DNA of 64,000 nucleotides from Hyphomicrobiaceae bacterium (GCA_021775735.1 JAJFHG010000049.1:25039-89038), one strand, 5' to 3'. Counted from the stretch's first letter, positions 18,668 through 28,559 are shown. Notes: generated by a model not told the origin, from the sequence alone. Numbers and translations: made by a program.

Positions 18668-19897
18668 ATGGAAGACCTGTCTCAAGGCTCGGATGTCTTT
18701 TTTCTCCTCATGGGCGCGATTCTTGTTTTCGCGATGCATGGGGGTTTTGCATTTCTGGAGGTCGGCACGGTCCGGCACAAGAACCAGGTCAATGCGCTTG
18801 TCAAAATTCTCGTCGATTTTGCGATCTCAACCGTGACCTACTTTTTCATTGGTTACATGATTGCCTATGGCGTCCACTTCCTGCTCAGCGCTGGTGATAT
18901 TGCAGGCGCGGCTGAAGGCTTCGGGCCGAAGGGTGTCAGCCTCGTTAAATTCTTCTTCCTGTGTACATTTGCGGCTGCGATCCCGGCGATCGTGTCGGGC
19001 GGCATTGCGGAGCGCGCCAAATTTCTTCCGCAGTGCTTAGCCACGGCGATGCTGGTTGGGATTGCCTATCCGTTGATTGAGGGCACGGTCTGGAATTCGA
19101 ATTTTGGTTTGCAGTCAGGTCTGTTTGAGTCTGTGCTTGGTGCACAATTTCATGACTTTGCAGGCTCGATTGTTGTTCATGCGTTTGGCGGTTGGGCGGC
19201 ACTTGCAGCTGTGATGCTGCTTGGCGCACGCATCGGTCGATATGAAAAAGGCCGCTCCATTGGCATTCCACCCTCATCCATTCCATGGCTTGCGATGGGC
19301 TCATGGCTGCTGTGCATCGGCTGGTTTGGCTTTAACGTGATGAGCGCCCAATCTGTTGCAGGTGTTTCAGGCCTCGTTGCCATGAATTCACTACTTGCGA
19401 TGGCGGGCGGCATTATTGTTGCGATTATCGTCGGTCGCGGCGATCCAGGCTTTGTGCATAACGGGGCTTTGGCCGGGCTTGTCGCCGTCTGCGCTGGCTC
19501 CGATGTGATGCACCCAATTGGTTCGCTGATCACAGGCGGTATTGCCGGTGGCTTGTTCGTTCACATGTTCCAACTCGCATCCAACAAATGGCAAATCGAT
19601 GATGTGCTGGGTGTTTGGCCATTGCACGGACTGTGTGGTCTGTGGGGTGGTATTGCGTGCGGTATTTTTGGTCTTGAAGCGCTAGGCGGTCTTGGCGGTG
19701 TCACGTTTGGTGCGCAGCTCGTCGGTAGCGTGCTCGGGGCTGGCTACGGCTTTGCGGCCGGGTATGCAATCTACAGCATCTTGAAGTCGATGATGGGAAT
19801 TCGACTGACGGCTGAAGAAGAACGTATGGGCGCGGATCTTGCCATTCATAAAATTGGTGCCAATCCCGAATCTGAATTACGTTCCGGCAATATCTAA
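18668..19897 (+). CDS. Ammonium transporter, Amt/MEP/Rh family
   Basis: An eleven-helix inner-membrane channel for ammonium. The pore twin histidines are recognisable in the segments VVHAFGGWAALAAV and WPLHGLCGLWGGI, with the conserved DFAGS just before the first. There is no cleavable signal peptide, unlike the other Amt in this window. The C-terminal tail (about 30 residues, TAEEERMGADLAIHKIGA) is the family's regulatory tail that couples subunits and meets PII proteins. A GTG at 18659 is in frame; the ATG at 18668 is preferred, with GGGGGT upstream. It has no adjacent PII gene, so it would share the GlnK encoded at 32509-32847. Confidence 0.94.
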   Translation: MEDLSQGSDVFFLLMGAILVFAMHGGFAFLEVGTVRHKNQVNALVKILVDFAISTVTYFFIGYMIAYGVHFLLSAGDIAGAAEGFGPKGVSLVKFFFLCTFAAAIPAIVSGGIAERAKFLPQCLATAMLVGIAYPLIEGTVWNSNFGLQSGLFESVLGAQFHDFAGSIVVHAFGGWAALAAVMLLGARIGRYEKGRSIGIPPSSIPWLAMGSWLLCIGWFGFNVMSAQSVAGVSGLVAMNSLLAMAGGIIVAIIVGRGDPGFVHNGALAGLVAVCAGSDVMHPIGSLITGGIAGGLFVHMFQLASNKWQIDDVLGVWPLHGLCGLWGGIACGIFGLEALGGLGGVTFGAQLVGSVLGAGYGFAAGYAIYSILKSMMGIRLTAEEERMGADLAIHKIGANPESELRSGNI

Positions 19898-19926
19898 GTC
19901 GAGCACGGATTAAGAGACGAAATTAG

Positions 19927-19968
19927 AAACGGGTCGGTGCCGAGGCAGCACGGACCCGTTTTCTTTTT
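19927..19968 (+). terminator. Intrinsic terminator after the first amt gene
   Basis: Stem AAACGGGTC/GACCCGTTT (19927-19935 with 19953-19961), extended inside by GTGC/GCAC after one mismatch, followed by TTCTTTTTT. It lies 30 nt after the amt stop. Confidence 0.9.
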
Positions 19969-20062
19969 TACCTCGTGCGGTCGTGCAGCTTGCCTGCCCG
20001 GCGGGCCTGCGCCACAGTAGACGGTGTTTGGGTGGGTAAAACTTTAAAAAAGGGCGATCTCT

Positions 20063-21598
20063 ATGTCAGTGCTAAACCGCGTTTTATTGGTCGCGATGGC
20101 GCTTGCCTTTGCCACGACGATCTTATTTCTCGACACTGCAGCGCACGCAGCAGGTGATAGCAAGGTTTGGCAGTATCGCGAAGCACAAGGCACGGCAGGC
20201 GTTGGTCGTAAAAGTGCCGGCCTCATCTTGGGCATTCCCGAAACCGACGATGTGCAAGTCCAGGCCGGTTGTGAATCAGGGTTTGTACGCGGTGGCAAAA
20301 CCATATCGCTGGTGTTGGCCGCTGACATTGGCACCATGAAGGACGGCGATAAGATCAAAGTCCGATTTACCGGTGGGCGCTTCAAGCGCACGGTAAATGG
20401 CATTGTCCACGGCACGGAGATTGAAGAGGGTGTAACCGGCGCTCACGTTCAATTGGCACACGACGATAAGTTGTGGCAGGCGATGCAGGACCGCGATGCA
20501 CTTGACTACCAGGTGCCAGGCTACCAGATCGCAAATCTAAAATTGCGAGGTGGATCAAGTACCATTCAGCGCTTTGTTAACACCTGCGGTCGATATGCTG
20601 GGAGCAGCACAAATAAGCGTACAACCTCTCAAACATCTTCATCAGCAAACAACAAAAATGTCATTCGTGTCGCGGATAATACGCGCGGTGGTAACGATGG
20701 CATCAACGAAAAAGAAGCCTTTGAAAGTGCGAAAGAGCTTGGCACCATTGAAGGATGGGAGGCCTTTCTCAATGCGTTTCCAACCGGCTTTCGCGCAGAT
20801 TTAGCACGCGCGTATGTCAAACGCTTGGGAGGTACGGCTGGAGCACCCGCAGCGCAGAAATCCAAGCCGACGCAGTCTTCCTCTTCACGCGGCGGAAAAA
20901 TGCCGATCCTGGATACGTTTGAGGCGCGTGCTGGCCGTGCACCTTGGCGCACTACGCGTTATGAAATGGATGAGGGCAATGCCAGCGCTAAAGCAGCGGC
21001 TGTTAAGGGCAATGGCGTTGAACTCCTATTTCACTGCGATGGAAAGCGTTTAGCAGGCATTCTTCGCGAAAGCGGCCGCAACCTTTATCCCAATTTTGAT
21101 CGCCGGATGAAACAGGGATTAGCTGCAAAACGGAGTGGCCGGGCAGATGGCCAAGCTGTGCCTATACCGTTTGAGTTTTCCAACGGCCGAACCTACTCGG
21201 TTGGCGCGCAGGTGATGGAGATGAACGGTGAAGTGAGTCTCACTCGGCGTGGTGACGGTGGTGGCTTTAAGGCCGATGGCAGTATGTTGTCTGATCTGAT
21301 GAGCGAAGAATTTGTCACGATTTCCGCGCCGCCGTTTGTTGCAAACCTTCAATTGAAGAAAAGTCGGCCTGCGCTGTGTTCGCTCATTCGGAGCTGCGGC
21401 GCCAAGGCTGAGGGGTGCGGCAGCGTCACAAAAAAATACACACCTAAAAAGATATATAAAAAGAAGAAGAAAAAGAAAAAACGTAGTTGCAGACGAAATG
21501 GAGCATCATGCTCGTCGCATAGACAATGTTGCGGTGGGAAGTGCTGCCTCAATGACTTTGAAGAGTGTGAAGGTATTGGCGGAAGGTGTGATGGCTAG
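20063..21598 (+). CDS. Secreted protein with a C-terminal knottin-like (inhibitor cystine knot) domain
   Basis: No named family is recognised. Residues 1-31 are a Sec signal peptide ending AHA. The middle includes EGWEAFLNAFPTGFRADLAR (about residues 230-250), a motif also seen in other secreted alphaproteobacterial proteins with repeat or caspase-like domains, and several isolated cysteines. A lysine-rich spacer (KKIYKKKKKKKKR, about 466-478) precedes the last 35 residues, whose eight cysteines follow C-x6-C-x5-CC-x3-CC-x6-C-x6-C. The first part of that spacing is the classical inhibitor cystine knot pattern of toxins and protease inhibitors. The poly-Lys codons are AAG/AAA-rich, unlike the neighbouring sequence. 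It lies alone after the amt terminator, convergent with nsrR. Confidence 0.7.
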   Translation: MSVLNRVLLVAMALAFATTILFLDTAAHAAGDSKVWQYREAQGTAGVGRKSAGLILGIPETDDVQVQAGCESGFVRGGKTISLVLAADIGTMKDGDKIKVRFTGGRFKRTVNGIVHGTEIEEGVTGAHVQLAHDDKLWQAMQDRDALDYQVPGYQIANLKLRGGSSTIQRFVNTCGRYAGSSTNKRTTSQTSSSANNKNVIRVADNTRGGNDGINEKEAFESAKELGTIEGWEAFLNAFPTGFRADLARAYVKRLGGTAGAPAAQKSKPTQSSSSRGGKMPILDTFEARAGRAPWRTTRYEMDEGNASAKAAAVKGNGVELLFHCDGKRLAGILRESGRNLYPNFDRRMKQGLAAKRSGRADGQAVPIPFEFSNGRTYSVGAQVMEMNGEVSLTRRGDGGGFKADGSMLSDLMSEEFVTISAPPFVANLQLKKSRPALCSLIRSCGAKAEGCGSVTKKYTPKKIYKKKKKKKKRSCRRNGASCSSHRQCCGGKCCLNDFEECEGIGGRCDG

Positions 21599-21628
21599 CT
21601 GGCATCGTGTGCGACCGTGTGCCGGGAG

Positions 21629-22063
21629 CTAAGCTACAGGTGCTGCACTAGCTCTTGGTGTGCGTGTGCCTTCGAGAAGGGTGGCTAAGGTATAGCCATC
21701 TAAGCACTCAAGAAATGCGTCGGTTGCAGCCTGCATTGCGGGCCTTAGCGCGCAGCGCGGTAGATACACACAACTGCACGGCCCTTCGTTCAGGCAATCC
21801 ACGACTGCCAAATCATTTTCAATCATCCGCACCACCGAACCAACGCGGATATTCATCGTGGGCTGACCAAGCACCACGCCGCCATTAGGTCCACGCCGGG
21901 TTGTCACAAGACCTGCCGCGCTTAGTTTGGCGACAATTTTCATAACGTTGGATTTGGACAGTTGTAGTGTCGTGGCGATTGAGTCGACTGAGATTGGATC
22001 TTCTAACTTGCCAAGCAGCAACAAGATTCTAAGGGCAAAATCACTGGCTCGGTTTAAGCGCAT
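21629..22063 (-). CDS. nsrR: Rrf2-family nitric oxide-sensing regulator, NsrR-like
   Basis: An iron-sulfur repressor that loses DNA binding when its cluster reacts with NO. The winged helix covers about residues 1-70 (RASDFALRILLLLG, SKSNVMKIVAKLSAAGLV, RRGPNGG). Cluster ligands are among Cys90, Cys96, Cys98 and Cys104, and AFLECLDGYTLATLL is the NsrR-type C-terminal helix. It is transcribed away from a truncated haemoglobin gene, and the 124-bp gap holds an NsrR-like palindrome. The assignment over other Rrf2 members (IscR, RirA) rests on the cysteine spacing, that helix and the globin neighbour. Confidence 0.85.
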   Translation of the reverse strand: MRLNRASDFALRILLLLGKLEDPISVDSIATTLQLSKSNVMKIVAKLSAAGLVTTRRGPNGGVVLGQPTMNIRVGSVVRMIENDLAVVDCLNEGPCSCVYLPRCALRPAMQAATDAFLECLDGYTLATLLEGTRTPRASAAPVA

Positions 22064-22135
22064 TGTACCTGCCCTTCCAAAGTGTCTCAGGTGGTGGATT
22101 TTGAGTTGAATTTAACATGCACGTGATGGTATGAA

Positions 22136-22158
22136 AAGATACATATAGAATGAATGAT
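22136..22158. promoter_or_regulatory. Candidate NsrR operator
   Basis: The 23-bp stretch AAGATACATATAGAATGAAT followed by gat aligns with the NsrR consensus AAGATGCATTTNAAATGCAT-CTT at most positions, the left half best. It is centred 41 nt before the globin start and lies in the divergent nsrR/globin promoter region, so it could control both genes. Confidence 0.5.
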
Positions 22159-22187
22159 CAAAAAATCAAGCCAAGGAATGTGCCTCT

Positions 22188-22709
22188 ATGGACGGGTCTG
22201 AGGATCGCCAAAGGGTAGAGAGAACGCCTGAAATTGGTGTCTCAGGCAGGGCCAAACCAGAAGTTGCAGACATCGCAATAACCCGCGATGAAATTGCAGC
22301 ATTGGTCGATAAATTTTACGATCGTGTTTGGGCACATCCGCGACTTGGACCCATTTTCTCATCACGCTTAGAGAGCGATCGCGCCAATCATCTCGTGCGT
22401 ATGAAACAGTTCTGGGCGTCAGTATTGTTACGCTCGGGTGAATATCATGGGCGCCCCGTGCCAAAACACAAAGCTATTACCGAAGCTCAAGATGTCGACT
22501 TTGCCCATTGGCTGGAATTGTTTCATGCCACGGCTCATGACGTGTTGCAGTTCGAAACAGCAAGTCAGGTGATCGCTAAAGCTGAGCAAATTGCTCAGAG
22601 CTTATGGCTCGCCATGTTTGGTGGCGTCGGTGAGAGTCCACCGTCGTGGCTGAAGGGGCCGGATTATCTTGCAAAGCATCTCCAAGGTGAAGTGAGGGAA
22701 ATCTCATAA
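22188..22709 (+). CDS. Group III truncated haemoglobin
   Basis: A single-domain 2-on-2 globin; family members bind haem and react with O2 or NO. The signature VDKFYDRVWAHPRLGPIF and the proximal histidine region VPKHKAI are present, with HLVRMKQFWASVLLRSGEYH between them. A non-conserved N-terminal extension of about 30 residues precedes the globin fold; an unannotated later start is not excluded. Its stop overlaps the next gene (TAATG), giving tight coupling. Together with NsrR this suggests NO detoxification or sensing. Confidence 0.9.
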   Translation: MDGSEDRQRVERTPEIGVSGRAKPEVADIAITRDEIAALVDKFYDRVWAHPRLGPIFSSRLESDRANHLVRMKQFWASVLLRSGEYHGRPVPKHKAITEAQDVDFAHWLELFHATAHDVLQFETASQVIAKAEQIAQSLWLAMFGGVGESPPSWLKGPDYLAKHLQGEVREIS

Positions 22710-23035
22710 TGACGAAGGCAACCATTGGCCATAATAGTGAAGCAGCGGAAATCTCAATTGAGACACGCTTGTTCAACAGTCTGTCACAATACGCAGAAGC
22801 TGGTGGTTGGCGTCAGTCGCTGAAACTGCCACCTGGAAGCCGCATTGGTGATATCGTGCGCTTACTTGGTCTGCCGCACCCAGAGATTTTTTTGGTGATG
22901 CGCAACGGGCGCGACGTAACGCCAGGTCTGGTTGGTGATCAGGTCAGCCTTGATGTTGAATTGAGCGATGGAGATGTCATCGCCTTTTCAGGGCCAGTTC
23001 CCTACAGTTACGGTTTTGGGGCTCCCGTTGTTTAA
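22709..23035 (+). CDS. MoaD/ThiS-like beta-grasp protein coupled to the truncated haemoglobin
   Basis: A 108-residue protein whose residues about 30-97 fit a ubiquitin-like beta-grasp fold (LKLPPGSRIGDIVRLLGLP, VMRNGRDVTPG, VELSDGDVIAFSGPVPYSYG). Typical sulfur carriers end in Gly-Gly; this one ends YGFGAPVV, so thiocarboxylation by an E1-like enzyme is unlikely. Its start codon overlaps the stop of the globin gene, implying that the two proteins act together. The function is not known to me; a protein partner or redox-chain adaptor for the globin is an inference. Confidence 0.72.
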   Translation: MTKATIGHNSEAAEISIETRLFNSLSQYAEAGGWRQSLKLPPGSRIGDIVRLLGLPHPEIFLVMRNGRDVTPGLVGDQVSLDVELSDGDVIAFSGPVPYSYGFGAPVV

Positions 23036-23122
23036 AGCGGCTTGATCTTGGTTCGCCATTGCTACCAATCGTTTACGCGTTTATTGCTGCTGCTCGGATG
23101 AGCAACACGTGCACACGGCCAA

Positions 23123-24343
23123 ATGGCGAGCAAAATGTTTTCCATACACGCGATGATTAACGGTGACGTTGGTTCACCGTTTGCGAAATTGCGCGCGCTG
23201 TTGGCAGATGTCCCGCCTGGCATGACGCCAACGATTGATCTCAGCCTTGGCGAACCGCGTGAACAGATGCCTGATTTTATATCTGAGGCGTTGGCCGAAG
23301 CGACACCTAGCCTTGCCAAATATCCAACAATGCGCGGCACAAGCGCATTGCGCCTCGCGATTGCCAATTGGGCAAGCCGGCGTTATGGGGCTGAATTTAA
23401 GTTAGAGCCTGACCGTGAGATTTTACCCTGTAATGGATCGCGCGAAGGTTTGTTTTACGCCTGCTTTGCAGCGGTTGCGCGCAAGCCTGTTTCAGGTCGT
23501 CCAGCCGTATTGATGTGCAATCCGTTTTATCAGGTCTATTTGGGTGGTGCGTTGGCGGCGGGTGCGGAACCCATATTTCTAAATGCGACTCAAGCAACAG
23601 GTCATTTGCCTAACCTTGATGAGATTGAGCGTCACCCTCAACTCTTAGAACGTACGGTTGCATTTTATCTTTGCTCCCCGGCCAATCCACAAGGCGCAAT
23701 TGCAAGCGCAGCCTATCTGGAACGGGCTCTCGAGTTGGCGCGACGCTATGACTTCATGCTGTTTGTTGATGAGTGCTACGCGGAGATCTATGCCGATCAA
23801 CCACCACCAGGTGCTTTGGCCGTCGCTCAGAACACAACCGACAGCTTTCGCAATGTCGTCGTTTTTCATTCATTGTCAAAGCGATCGAATTTGCCAGGTC
23901 TGAGGTCTGGCTTTTCTGCGGGCGATGGCGCGTTTCATGATCAACTTTTTCAGATCAGAAATTTAGCAGGTCCACAAATGCCGGGGCTGATACAACACGC
24001 CTCTGCGCAAGTTTGGGCTGATGATGATCACGTCAGAGCTAACCGATTGGCTTATCGACAAAAATTTGATCTTTGCGACGAGCTCCTGACAGGTAAATTT
24101 GGCTATCAGCGACCTGAAGGTGGGTTTTTTCTGTGGCTCGATATGCACCAATTTGGCAGTTCTGGTGAGGCTACAGTAACCATATGGAAACGCTTCGGCG
24201 TCAAGGTCATTCCTGGTGCCGAATTGGCTCAACATGGACTGGATGGCAGTAACCCAGGGGCAGGATATGTCCGGGTTGCGCTGGTTCATGACAGAGCGAC
24301 ACTCAAAGAGGCACTGGAACGTATAGTATCAGTTGCTGCGTAA
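23123..24343 (+). CDS. Class I/II aminotransferase (possible succinyldiaminopimelate transaminase, DapC-like)
   Basis: A fold-type I PLP aminotransferase of 406 residues. Visible motifs are DLSLGEPR, KYPTMRGTSALRLAIANW, the CSPANPQGAIAS substrate/cofactor loop, VDECYAEIY and the PLP lysine in SLSKRSNLPGLRSGF. This type lies upstream of ftsK in many Rhizobiales and is often called DapC, the N-succinyl-LL-diaminopimelate aminotransferase of lysine and peptidoglycan synthesis; other alpha-amino-acid substrates remain possible. ftsK begins 18 nt after its stop, so they are probably cotranscribed. Confidence 0.82.
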   Translation: MASKMFSIHAMINGDVGSPFAKLRALLADVPPGMTPTIDLSLGEPREQMPDFISEALAEATPSLAKYPTMRGTSALRLAIANWASRRYGAEFKLEPDREILPCNGSREGLFYACFAAVARKPVSGRPAVLMCNPFYQVYLGGALAAGAEPIFLNATQATGHLPNLDEIERHPQLLERTVAFYLCSPANPQGAIASAAYLERALELARRYDFMLFVDECYAEIYADQPPPGALAVAQNTTDSFRNVVVFHSLSKRSNLPGLRSGFSAGDGAFHDQLFQIRNLAGPQMPGLIQHASAQVWADDDHVRANRLAYRQKFDLCDELLTGKFGYQRPEGGFFLWLDMHQFGSSGEATVTIWKRFGVKVIPGAELAQHGLDGSNPGAGYVRVALVHDRATLKEALERIVSVAA

Positions 24344-24361
24344 GAGTTTCGTTCGCCCCCC

Positions 24362-27300
24362 ATGGCCATTGACACCACTGACTATCATTATCAGCGCTTT
24401 TTTCCGTCCACAGTTGAAGACAAACTGGTTGGTTTGATCAGCCGTTTTGCGGGCGCTGTCACGCTTGTGTTCATTGCATTTGTATGGCTGAGCCTTGCAA
24501 CGTGGACAACACGTGACCCAAGCCTGACACTGGCAACGAGTGGCCCGGTTCATAATCTTGGTGGTGCGCCGGGTGCAATTATCGCAGACCTGTTATTGCA
24601 AATGCTTGGTTTTGCATCTGTTGTAGCGCTCTTGGCGCCAATGTTCTGGTGTGTCGAGCTGATTTCGGTACGACAAGTGATGAGCTTTCGTTCCAAGGTC
24701 GCGTTCTACCCGCTATCTGTTTTGGTCATTTCCGGTGCTTTGTCAGCGCTGCCGGCGTCCGCTACGTGGCCTATTGAACATGGCTACGGCGGGATTTTAG
24801 GTGATTTTGTTTTCGGGCTGGTTGCAGGCTTTTTCTCAGCCATCAATCCTGCGCGTGCTGGCGCTGCAACAGGCGTGTTACTGGCTGCCATTGGCACCTC
24901 AACGATGATGCATTCCATCGGACTTGAGATTAAAGATCTCTATCGCATCTTGTTCCAACCCATTCGAGGCCTGAATTGGCGCGAGACAGCAGGCTCATGG
25001 CAGCATTCGCTGTTAAGTGAAGCAAAGCGTTTGCGGGAAGGTGTTCGCGACACCTTGGAAACGGAATGGCCAACCGTTGATGATGAGACACCGGACGGGG
25101 ATGCAAAGGCGCGCGCCAACGATGACTTAGCGCCAAACGACAATCGTGCACGGAAAACAAATAAATCAGATACTGAAACATCAGAGGTTACACCAGCGCC
25201 GAAGATCATCGTGGCCGGAGCAGTGCAAACTCAAACAGTGCCTAGGTCTCAAAACCCCGTACTCCAGCAGATGGTTCCTCAGGGCGCACCTCAGCACACG
25301 GTCGCTTCACCAATGCCAGCAGGCCACCACAATCAACATGCGCCTGCGATGACATCAGGCCAACCAAGACCCCATCCAGGTCAAATGATGCGCAGCGCAT
25401 GGCTTAACCTGGTGCGACCAAATCCTGTGTTGCAGCGTATGCCGCAGATGGCACCGGTGCGCCAACAACAGGGTCCGCCTGCGTCTGTTGCAGTAGGCCA
25501 AGCAAATCAGCAGCCTGTCCTGCCGCCTACAACCCCTCATCCCGTGTCTAGCCTGTTTGATGATCAACAAAGGGTTCAGTCATCAACGCCTGTAAACGCA
25601 GCTCAGACGACACCAAACTTCGCACCCCCAAGGCCGCCAGCAGGCGCTCAGTCGCAGCTAAACCGTGCAAGTGACGTGGAGTCGCGGTCAACGATTGCCG
25701 AGAAGTTTGCAGCCCACATTACAAATGGCTCAGACTTCGATGCCGATGACGACCCTGATGATGTTGACGAAACCAGCCGTGCAATTGCGCGTCGATTTGC
25801 GCCTGCGTCAGCAAATATATCTCGAGATACACCACCATCTGTCGCGCCAGTCACACCTGCCGATCCTCAAAGTTCTGGGATGCAATCTGGTACTGTGCTG
25901 CCGTCTTTGATGAAAACGAAAGTTTCTGGTGCCCGCAAAGGTCGCCATATCCTTCCGTCGACAAAACTGTTGGCACGGGCTGAAGTACCGCAAACTATGC
26001 CCGATCTGAGCCCAGAAGTTTTGCGCCGGAAAGCGGAAGATTTGCAAACGGTTCTGGCTGATTTCGGTGTTAAAGGTGCGGTTAAAAATATTCGCCCCGG
26101 CCCTGTTGTTACACTGTATGAATTTGAACCCGCGCGCGGCATAAAATCATCACGCGTCATCGGCCTTGCAGATGATATCGCGCGTTCAATGAGTGCAATA
26201 TCTGCGCGTGTTGCAGTTGTCCCTGGTCGCAATGTGATCGGCATTGAGCTGCCGAATGCAGAACGACGTCCCGTACTTTTACGAGAGCTGTTGGATGCCA
26301 ATGCCTATCGCAGTTCAGGCGCTGCCTTGCCGTTGACGCTGGGTAAATCCATTGGTGGTGAACCTGTGATTGCGGACTTGGCACGCATGCCGCATCTGCT
26401 GGTCGCTGGCACAACCGGGTCGGGTAAGTCGGTTGGCGTCAATGCAATGGTCTTGTCGATCCTGTTCAAGCACACACCTGATACCTGTCGGTTACTCATG
26501 ATCGATCCGAAGATGCTCGAGCTTTCAGTTTACAATGACATCCCGCATCTTCTATCGCCCGTGATTACAGATCCGCAAAAAGCCGTTGTTGCGCTTAATT
26601 GGGCCGTGCGCGAGATGGAAGAACGTTACAAGCGGATGAGTAAATTGTCGGTGCGCAACATCGGTGTTTACAATAATCGTGTGCGCAACGCTAAGACGCG
26701 CGGCGAGAGCTTATCGCGGACAGTGCACACGGGGTTTGATGCTTCAGGTCAAGCGACGTATGAAGACCAAACCATGGAGCTTGATGAGCTGCCGCACATC
26801 ATCATTGTGGTCGATGAGTTTGCTGACTTGATGCTGGTGGCAGGTAAAGACATTGAAGCGGCTATTCAACGCTTGGCACAAATGGCTCGCGCGGCTGGCA
26901 TTCATTTGATCATGGCCACGCAGCGCCCTTCAGTTGATGTTATCACCGGGACCATCAAAGCAAATTTCCCAACGCGGATTAGCTTTAAAGTTACCTCCAA
27001 AGTGGACAGTCGTACGATCCTCAATGAACAAGGTGCAGAACAACTCTTAGGTCAGGGTGACATGCTCTATGCCTCAGGGTCAGGCCAGACTTTGCGCGTT
27101 CACGGACCGTTTGTTTCCGATGATGAAGTTGAGGCTGTTGCCGGCCATCTCAAAGAGCAGGGTACTCCATCGTATGTTGCTGAAGTGACAGAAGCACCTG
27201 AACCGGCAGAAGACCAAGGTGCAAACAAAGCGTCAGCGAGCGATGACATCTATGACCAGGCACTGGCCATCGTATTGCGCGACCGCAAAGCCTCGACAAG

Positions 27301-27457
27301 CTATATCCAACGCAGATTATCGATCGGCTACAACCGTGCGGCTGATCTGATCGAGCGGATGGAAGATGAGGGTGTGATCGGTCCTGCTGGCAGTGGCGGC
27401 AAACGAGAAATTCTGTTGTCTGCCTCGACAACGGGATCATCAGAAAACGTGGCCTAA
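24362..27457 (+). CDS. ftsK: DNA translocase FtsK
   Basis: The septal DNA pump that clears and resolves chromosome ends at division. It has four or five N-terminal membrane helices (to about residue 200), a Pro/Gln-rich linker of roughly 300 residues, then the motor domain with Walker [15 protein letters not shown], Walker [12 protein letters not shown] and [13 protein letters not shown]. The C-terminal gamma winged helix ([20 protein letters not shown] and following) reads KOPS-type motifs. At 1,031 residues it is longer than the common 800-900, mainly through the linker. Its neighbours on both sides are conserved in Rhizobiales. Confidence 0.96.
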   Translation: MAIDTTDYHYQRFFPSTVEDKLVGLISRFAGAVTLVFIAFVWLSLATWTTRDPSLTLATSGPVHNLGGAPGAIIADLLLQMLGFASVVALLAPMFWCVELISVRQVMSFRSKVAFYPLSVLVISGALSALPASATWPIEHGYGGILGDFVFGLVAGFFSAINPARAGAATGVLLAAIGTSTMMHSIGLEIKDLYRILFQPIRGLNWRETAGSWQHSLLSEAKRLREGVRDTLETEWPTVDDETPDGDAKARANDDLAPNDNRARKTNKSDTETSEVTPAPKIIVAGAVQTQTVPRSQNPVLQQMVPQGAPQHTVASPMPAGHHNQHAPAMTSGQPRPHPGQMMRSAWLNLVRPNPVLQRMPQMAPVRQQQGPPASVAVGQANQQPVLPPTTPHPVSSLFDDQQRVQSSTPVNAAQTTPNFAPPRPPAGAQSQLNRASDVESRSTIAEKFAAHITNGSDFDADDDPDDVDETSRAIARRFAPASANISRDTPPSVAPVTPADPQSSGMQSGTVLPSLMKTKVSGARKGRHILPSTKLLARAEVPQTMPDLSPEVLRRKAEDLQTVLADFGVKGAVKNIRPGPVVTLYEFEPARGIKSSRVIGLADDIARSMSAISARVAVVPGRNVIGIELPNAERRPVLLRELLDANAYRSSGAALPLTLGKSIGGEPVIADLARMPHLLVAGTTGSGKSVGVNAMVLSILFKHTPDTCRLLMIDPKMLELSVYNDIPHLLSPVITDPQKAVVALNWAVREMEERYKRMSKLSVRNIGVYNNRVRNAKTRGESLSRTVHTGFDASGQATYEDQTMELDELPHIIIVVDEFADLMLVAGKDIEAAIQRLAQMARAAGIHLIMATQRPSVDVITGTIKANFPTRISFKVTSKVDSRTILNEQGAEQLLGQGDMLYASGSGQTLRVHGPFVSDDEVEAVAGHLKEQGTPSYVAEVTEAPEPAEDQGANKASASDDIYDQALAIVLRDRKASTSYIQRRLSIGYNRAADLIERMEDEGVIGPAGSGGKREILLSASTTGSSENVA

Positions 27458-27652
27458 AGCGGGTGCGAAACGTCACAGCCTGGACACAACCCACAAAGAC
27501 GCTCTTAATTGACGTTCTAAAGCCGCAAAAACGCTGGCATGGTGCGGATTGGCAATGTTGAGTCGCCTAGATCTGGACGTAATGATAGGAAAAGACGACA
27601 GTTCAGCACAAACCGGGTGTTTGGTGCCGTTGGCTTTGAAGGGTTCAAGGGA

Positions 27653-28354
27653 ATGACGTGGAAATGTGCGCTTGTCGTGGCGATGTGTGGTTTGGTGGGC
27701 TTGGCCTCACCAGCGAGCTCCAAAGATAAACCAGCCAACGGAGCAGCTGGTTCGGGCTGGAGCGCAGAAGTTGCGCGACGCGGCACGGCAGGCCTGGTTC
27801 TCAACGAGCGTCAAACCGCGCTGATCAACGAAGTGACCGGTTATTTCAATGGTCTTGGTGATCTAAAAGGTAAGTTCATTCAATACGTGCAAGGCAAACG
27901 TCCCATGCGCGGCAAATTCATGATGCAGCGCCCCGGCAAATTTCGCTTTGACTACAATAAGCCTAGCCGGCAAGTGATTATTTCAGATGGAAATTATCTG
28001 GCCATTCAAGACTATGATCTCAACAACGAAGATCGCGTTGAGCTTGACCAAACGCCGTTTAGGTTATTGCTGCGTAAGAATGTTAATTTGCTGCGCGATG
28101 CGTTGATTACCGGCGTAGAGGAAACTGACGAAAAGATCATTCTTGGCATTCGCGACAAGGACACCACCACGCCTGGCCACATCAAGTTGATCTTTGTGCG
28201 CAAGCCAACGTTAGAGCTTGATGAGTGGTTGACCAAGGATGCACAGGGTCAGGATACGCGCGTTGTGGTTGGCAATTTGGTGAAGGACGAGAAAATCCCC
28301 GCCAAGATGTTCAAAATCAAGCCGGTTGGATTGCTGGACAACAGACTGCAATAG
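27653..28354 (+). CDS. lolA: Outer-membrane lipoprotein carrier protein LolA
   Basis: The periplasmic chaperone that carries lipoproteins from LolCDE to the outer membrane. A signal peptide (MTWKCALVVAMCGLVGLASP) opens the protein; the beta-barrel half-shell features QYVQGKRPMRGKFMMQRPGK, FRFDYNKPSRQVIISDG and LRLLLRKN-type strands. The start at 27653 is chosen because a longer in-frame reading (from 27539) puts a 38-residue basic extension before the signal peptide. It follows ftsK by about 195 nt. Confidence 0.92.
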   Translation: MTWKCALVVAMCGLVGLASPASSKDKPANGAAGSGWSAEVARRGTAGLVLNERQTALINEVTGYFNGLGDLKGKFIQYVQGKRPMRGKFMMQRPGKFRFDYNKPSRQVIISDGNYLAIQDYDLNNEDRVELDQTPFRLLLRKNVNLLRDALITGVEETDEKIILGIRDKDTTTPGHIKLIFVRKPTLELDEWLTKDAQGQDTRVVVGNLVKDEKIPAKMFKIKPVGLLDNRLQ

Positions 28355-28559
28355 TGGCTGTGTCGGACTGCCTTAGGTTGATTTGCTCTCGGGGTGATTA
28401 ACTTTGAACGGTTTAGAGCCTAAGCCGCAAAAAGGCACTCTTCTGCGCGAAACCAACGACTCAAAGCTGTGGCGAAAATAGCGCAAAGCAAATGCTCAGC
28501 TGTGGAAACACTGGCATAACTGATCACATTTTCGTGATCAGGGTGGATGATATCTTCAA
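28355..28559. other. Non-coding stretch after lolA
   Basis: No protein-coding gene is supported between the lolA stop and the hairpin-rich segment that follows. The only distinct structure is the perfect dyad at 28520-28541. Confidence 0.5.
28520..28541. promoter_or_regulatory. Perfect dyad CTGATCAC-N6-GTGATCAG
   Basis: Eight-base arms repeat without mismatch around ATTTTC. No T-run follows on either strand, so it is more likely an operator than a terminator. Its half-site TGATCAC resembles CRP/FNR-type boxes only loosely. It lies just before the candidate sRNA at 28560. Confidence 0.45.
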
